Shown here piece after piece: positions 59,776-64,000 of a stretch of DNA of 64,000 bases. Numbering within the stretch: the stretch's first letter is position 1; every line of letters starts with the position of its first letter. The position numbers and the translations under genes were made by a program. A model generated the notes under the pieces. That model had not been told where the DNA came from. It saw nothing but the letters and a program-made list of their open reading frames with translations, and did no database searches. Origin of the DNA: Pohlia nutans (Eukaryota; Streptophyta; Bryopsida; Bryales; Mniaceae); NCBI GenBank assembly GCA_022496805.1, contig CM040088.1, positions 1,426,001-1,490,000 of the forward strand, in the 5' to 3' direction.

Positions 59776-61359
59776 AATTATGGCTTCGTTGTAAGTACTT
59801 GCACATCGAAGCTTTAGACGTCTAGTTAAGAAATAGGTCAGAATGTGGCGGAGTGCCGAGACACAACAATGTACTCTAATCTCGCCTGGAGACGATTGTA
59901 CATAGTTGTGTTCGCACTTTGTCACCCAATTATATTGTTATGTACAGCTGGTCCTATGGAAAAATTATCACTCGGTGTTGCGATATTGATAGAATTTTAG
60001 TAGAAACTTCTAAGCCGTAGTAGTAGTGTCCCTGCCTGCCACCGGGAAATTTATGTGTACCATAGAGTGTTACGAATCGCATTCTGTCATTTCTCTTTAA
60101 GACGAAATTTTATATCGTGTTTCCCCTATTGTGAGCTCTTTCGCTTGATTCTTTCTCTCAAATGGCATGCTTGTATTCTATTCTTTCTGCTCGCAATGTC
60201 TGCTTGTCCCTCTTGACCGGGAAATTGATTTGTCGCAATTTGTTACCTCTTTTCCGCTCTTTGTTGATGAGCTTCTGTGCTTAATTGTTGTATAATTGTC
60301 AGTTCTTTGCCATCGTGTATGCAGGTTTTCTTCCTTCTTCACTTCATACCTCCTCCGTCTTGTTTCAATGGAGTTTTTTCCACTGCTTGATGGTCACCGT
60401 TTGGTGTAAAGTTTTGAGATGTTATCCGGACACTCTGCCATTCCTCTCCAGAGTAGAATGATTATTTTTTGGTGAACCGTCCAAGCACTTGGGAGTGACC
60501 TTTTTGATGGTTGCTGCACTCGCACAACACATGACATAATTTTCAAGTAGTGTAGGATTCCGGAATCAGCATGTTATGGTCATATTCGTTAAAGTGATGT
60601 GTTCCAAAGTGCCAAATTCATGACACTACAAAAACTAGGACTAGTATAGATCCTGAGGTTATTCTTGAAATTTAGCCATTTAGAAGAATACAAAGATTGT
60701 TTCACACCGGTGAAAGAAATGAGTGTCGTGGTTTTCTCGCAGACTTGTAATCTGTGCTCGAGTACAGTAACATATATAAATATAAATTTCGGAGTAAATC
60801 AGATCGGCAACCACGCAGGTATGACACGCCACTGCCAAGGTAAGGCCACTGGGCCAGCATTTGGTTTGACTGGTTCCTTGCAAGCACCGAATTCGCTTGG
60901 CGATTGTTTGCAGGGAGAGGACTCTGATGAGTGATTATGAGCTAGCTGGACCAATGAACATGCAGGCTTGATATATTCCAAAAGCAAATGATTGGGACAT
61001 TGAAATGACTGGATTGTACTACTTGGTCCAACTTCATGTATATCTGCCACTGCAAGCTAAGTTAGCATGCCGACGTACGTACCTGAAGGAGAAAAGTCAT
61101 CACTGGGTTCTGCAGCAACGAAGCGACCAAATGCGGCTCAGTGGAATATTCCAGTTGAATTCTTCTTCTGCTCAAGCATGGGATCAAACGCAGGATCTAG
61201 TCAGACAAGTGCTCTGACTGTACTCGGGATTAATTGGCAGGTCGCCTCACAGGCTCACACCCATTCTGGAGCTACCACAATTACTGTGGGCTCGATCGGA
61301 ATTACTGGGTTCAAACCTCAAAGATTTCTTACACATACGTTGATATTTTGTATATGTAA
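59776..61359. other. 3' flank of the VQ gene, no further gene
   Basis: The first few hundred bases are probably 3' UTR. Frames at 60665-60934 and 61067-61462 have no recognisable domain. Confidence 0.45.
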
Positions 61360-63142
61360 ATCATCACATGCTTTTCCAAGGGAATCACTCACTAGGCACC
61401 GGTGTAGGGTTTGCATTTTACACAACCACCAAAAGGAATCAGTTTACAGTGGGTCTTTTTAGAATGTACCCTATGCTTGAGTCGGTTGTGGATATGAATT
61501 AATTAATTTATTGTTGAAAGGTGCCATGTGTCATCGTTTGATTGTGAAAAAAGTGTCCAAACGTGGATGTCAAAATTACACAAAAGGATACAAGTATATG
61601 AAAAAATCATTGTTTTGAAATATTTTTACCATTTTAAAATGAAAATTTTATTGTGACAATCATTACTGTTACATGTAAAGATGGCATTGAAGATTAAAGT
61701 ATTTAGGAATTAAGCAAATAATATTCTAGAGTATTCTTGATAGCCTATCTTTGTCACAATAATTAATAGTAATTACACTTGCAGCTATAGTAGTTGGTTC
61801 ATTTGAATATAAATGTTTCCATTTTGAAATTGAATATGTGTAAGGATTTAAGCCGTATGAAAAAGTCGTTAAAGAATCAAAATATTTTGAATACCTTTAT
61901 TCTTTTTAATTAGCAATTGAACTCAAAAGTTATGAACTGCTACCTCTATTCATCTTTGGGCCAAAGGTTGTAAAGGTGGTTTCAAGAATGTTGTGAAGGT
62001 GGTCTAGTAGAATCCTTTGGACGCTTGTCAAAGTCATTACTATCACATTTGTATGGAACTTTTTGTGACAGAAATGTAGGTTTCCATATGGAGTCGTGGA
62101 TGGGCAAATGGCACAACTGGTTCATTGGTCAATTCCTATGACATTCAATTCAATTTAGGCGGCGCTGCTTGAATTGATTGATGATGCTTGGTTGTAACCC
62201 TTTTCCAACATAGATTATATAAAATATAGTCTCCATCAAATAGTCCCCATCCAATCCAATTTAGGCGGTGCCACTTGAGTTGATTGATGATGATCAGTTG
62301 TAACCCTTTCCCAACATAGATTATGTAGAATCTGGTCTTATCAGATAGTCCCCATCCAACCCAATTTTGGCGGCGCACCTTGAATTGATTATTATCCACA
62401 TAGATCAATCATATGGAATCAGTTAGTCCTCATTCAACCTGATTTGGCGGCGTTGTGCTTGAATTGATTGATGATGAACGGTTGTAAACCTTTCCCACAT
62501 AGGTTATGTAGAATTTGGTCTGCTGGTCTGCATTCAACTTGATTTAGATTGGGCTACTCTTGACTGACATTTATGAATTGACAGTTGTACCCTATGCCAA
62601 CATAGATCTTATATGAAATCTAGCCCCAAAAGACTATGATAAAGAGAGTATACAAGTGACAAATTTTGAATTCGTCATGCTTTTTTTGTATAGTTCGATT
62701 AGAGAATAGAGGTAGGCAGTCACAAGGCACAAGTGTATATGGATTCAAACTTTGAATACAAATGCGTTATTGTGTAGAATATGAGCTTCTAAGTACACAT
62801 ACATAGTCTTTCCGCTTCCACCATATGTGTATATGGATTCAAACTTTGAATACAAATGCGTTATTGTGTAGAATATGAGCTTCTAAGTACACATACATAG
62901 TCTTTCCGCTTCCACCATATGTGTGTGCATGCAAACAATTGTTCAATATATATGAGCATGTACAAAATGAATGTATGCAATTGAGTACCCTGTATATGAA
63001 AACGCCATATTTTACCTTTGTACCAATGTCCAGGGGGAACCGACCTTTAGTTACATATTAGCATGCTGAAATTCAAAATTGCCTAATCGAGTTCAAAATC
63101 TTATCATTTGAGGGGGAAATTAGAAAATATTCCCTATTTTTT
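61360..63142. repeat. ~2-kb dispersed repeat, copy 2
   Basis: Same orientation as 54000-56164, diverged by substitutions and indels. Its own tandem arrays are 4 units of about 110 bp at 62140-62560 ('ttgaattgattgatgatg' plus 'gttgtaaccc') and a 94-bp unit twice at 62733-62920. It lacks the large palindrome and the family C MITE of copy 1. Confidence 0.75.
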
Positions 63143-64000
63143 TGAGGCCTAGCTGAGGAAATGTTCTAGAAAACCGGGTGGTCCAGGAAAATGTAGAATC
63201 TTAGCTGGTTCAACTAAAATTTCTCCCCGGATTGTGCGCTATAAGCTAAGATTTCTCCCGGGACTCGATCCCCGGATTGTGCACTGTAAGCTAAGATTTC
63301 TCCGGGGACTCGGTCCCGGGACTGTGCGCTGTACCCGGTGACTGGAGGTAAGGTTAGGTGAGGATGTGACATTAAAGAGGTCAAGTTGTAGAACTGGTAA
63401 TGTGTACAAACACCTTTAGAAGTTACATCAGATGGAGTCGGTCAGTTATGCTTTTTTGCCCAGTCAATGTAAGTTGTGAATTACTCAACAACGAAGCCAG
63501 TTGCCCAGTGACAACGAGAATCCAATTTGGAGCCAAAATTGGGACATGATGAGATCTGATAGTGAGTTACTACTTACTACCTGCGCGGTCAGTGGTTCAC
63601 ACCACCAATGGACAACATGTACAGTACGCTGCAAGGCAGACACTTGTGAGAAGGAAGTTAGGGCTTGACCAGTTCACTGTTTCCAGCCACACACTCCCTC
63701 CGCCTTCAACTTCTTGTTCTGCAGTTCTCCTTCAATTCCAGTACATGAAAGTACCTGCAGTCGGTCCCCACACAAGTCCCTGCGGATGCTGACGATGGTG
63801 CTGGCATAAAGGTCGAGCTCAGTGCATTGACAAAGTCCTGGCCAGGATATTCTAGAATTCTGCATAATTGGCATTACGTAAAGCCCTCAAACTGTTGCCA
63901 AGTCAACAGCGGAATAAGACCCCGGGCACCCACTTGGATCATTTGCATGATGACATTGATGACTGGATCGACCTCCGCTCACTAGGCACCATAGTGTTGG
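63143..64000. other. tandem repeat and unassigned end of the window
   Basis: At 63225-63345, three ~50-bp units share 'cccggattgtgc(g/a)ct' plus 'aagctaagatttctcc'. The remainder to the end has no recognised gene; frames there are short. Confidence 0.45.

Overview
This is nuclear DNA of a land plant. The best guess is a moss or other bryophyte. The reasons are plant-specific protein families (a DYW-class PPR protein, a VQ-motif protein, an HMA-domain protein, a PDF-motif organellar DNA-binding protein), GT-AG introns, and PPR repeats with the moss-style 'EWVKEVH' wording. Species cannot be told from the window.

Layout. Positions 1-18300 are AT-rich and gene-poor, with miniature transposons, a perfect hairpin, poly-G/poly-C tracts and an odd motif array. 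An HMA-domain gene lies at 19165-20766 (+). It is followed by a patchwork of inverted duplications (20.9-25.0 kb) that contains a second, broken copy of the 5' end of the next gene. That gene is a short organellar ssDNA-binding-like (PDF motif) gene starting at 24626 (+). Just downstream is an intronless DYW PPR gene (26330-29045, +) with a 2-base frameshift before its DYW domain. A possible last exon of the PDF gene at 30512-30616 would place the PPR gene inside an intron. A peroxisomal enoyl-CoA isomerase gene ending in SKL runs on the minus strand (30739-32236, with a 5' leader exon near 33.4 kb). A complete 20-exon MAA3/SEN1-type helicase follows (36511-44562, minus), then an 11-exon peroxisomal NAD carrier (49356-53393, +). 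A single-exon VQ protein (59245-59775, +) sits between two copies of a ~2 kb repeat.

Together, two of the genes (enoyl-CoA isomerase and the NAD carrier) serve peroxisomal beta-oxidation. The PDF and PPR proteins belong to organelle DNA/RNA maintenance. The helicase is nuclear, and the VQ protein probably acts with WRKY factors. There is no operon-like logic.

The most notable non-genic signal is a set of related miniature elements bounded by TTAA and ending in CCCCTAAA. One is bracketed by a duplicated locus that appears to preserve the empty site. These are the hallmarks of piggyBac-type transposition, which is not a usual DNA transposon type in plants. Stowaway-, Tourist-, CACTA- and Mutator-like miniature elements with matching target duplications are also present. 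All exon borders were read by eye from splice signals, reading-frame continuity and remembered family conservation; no database search or transcript data was available.
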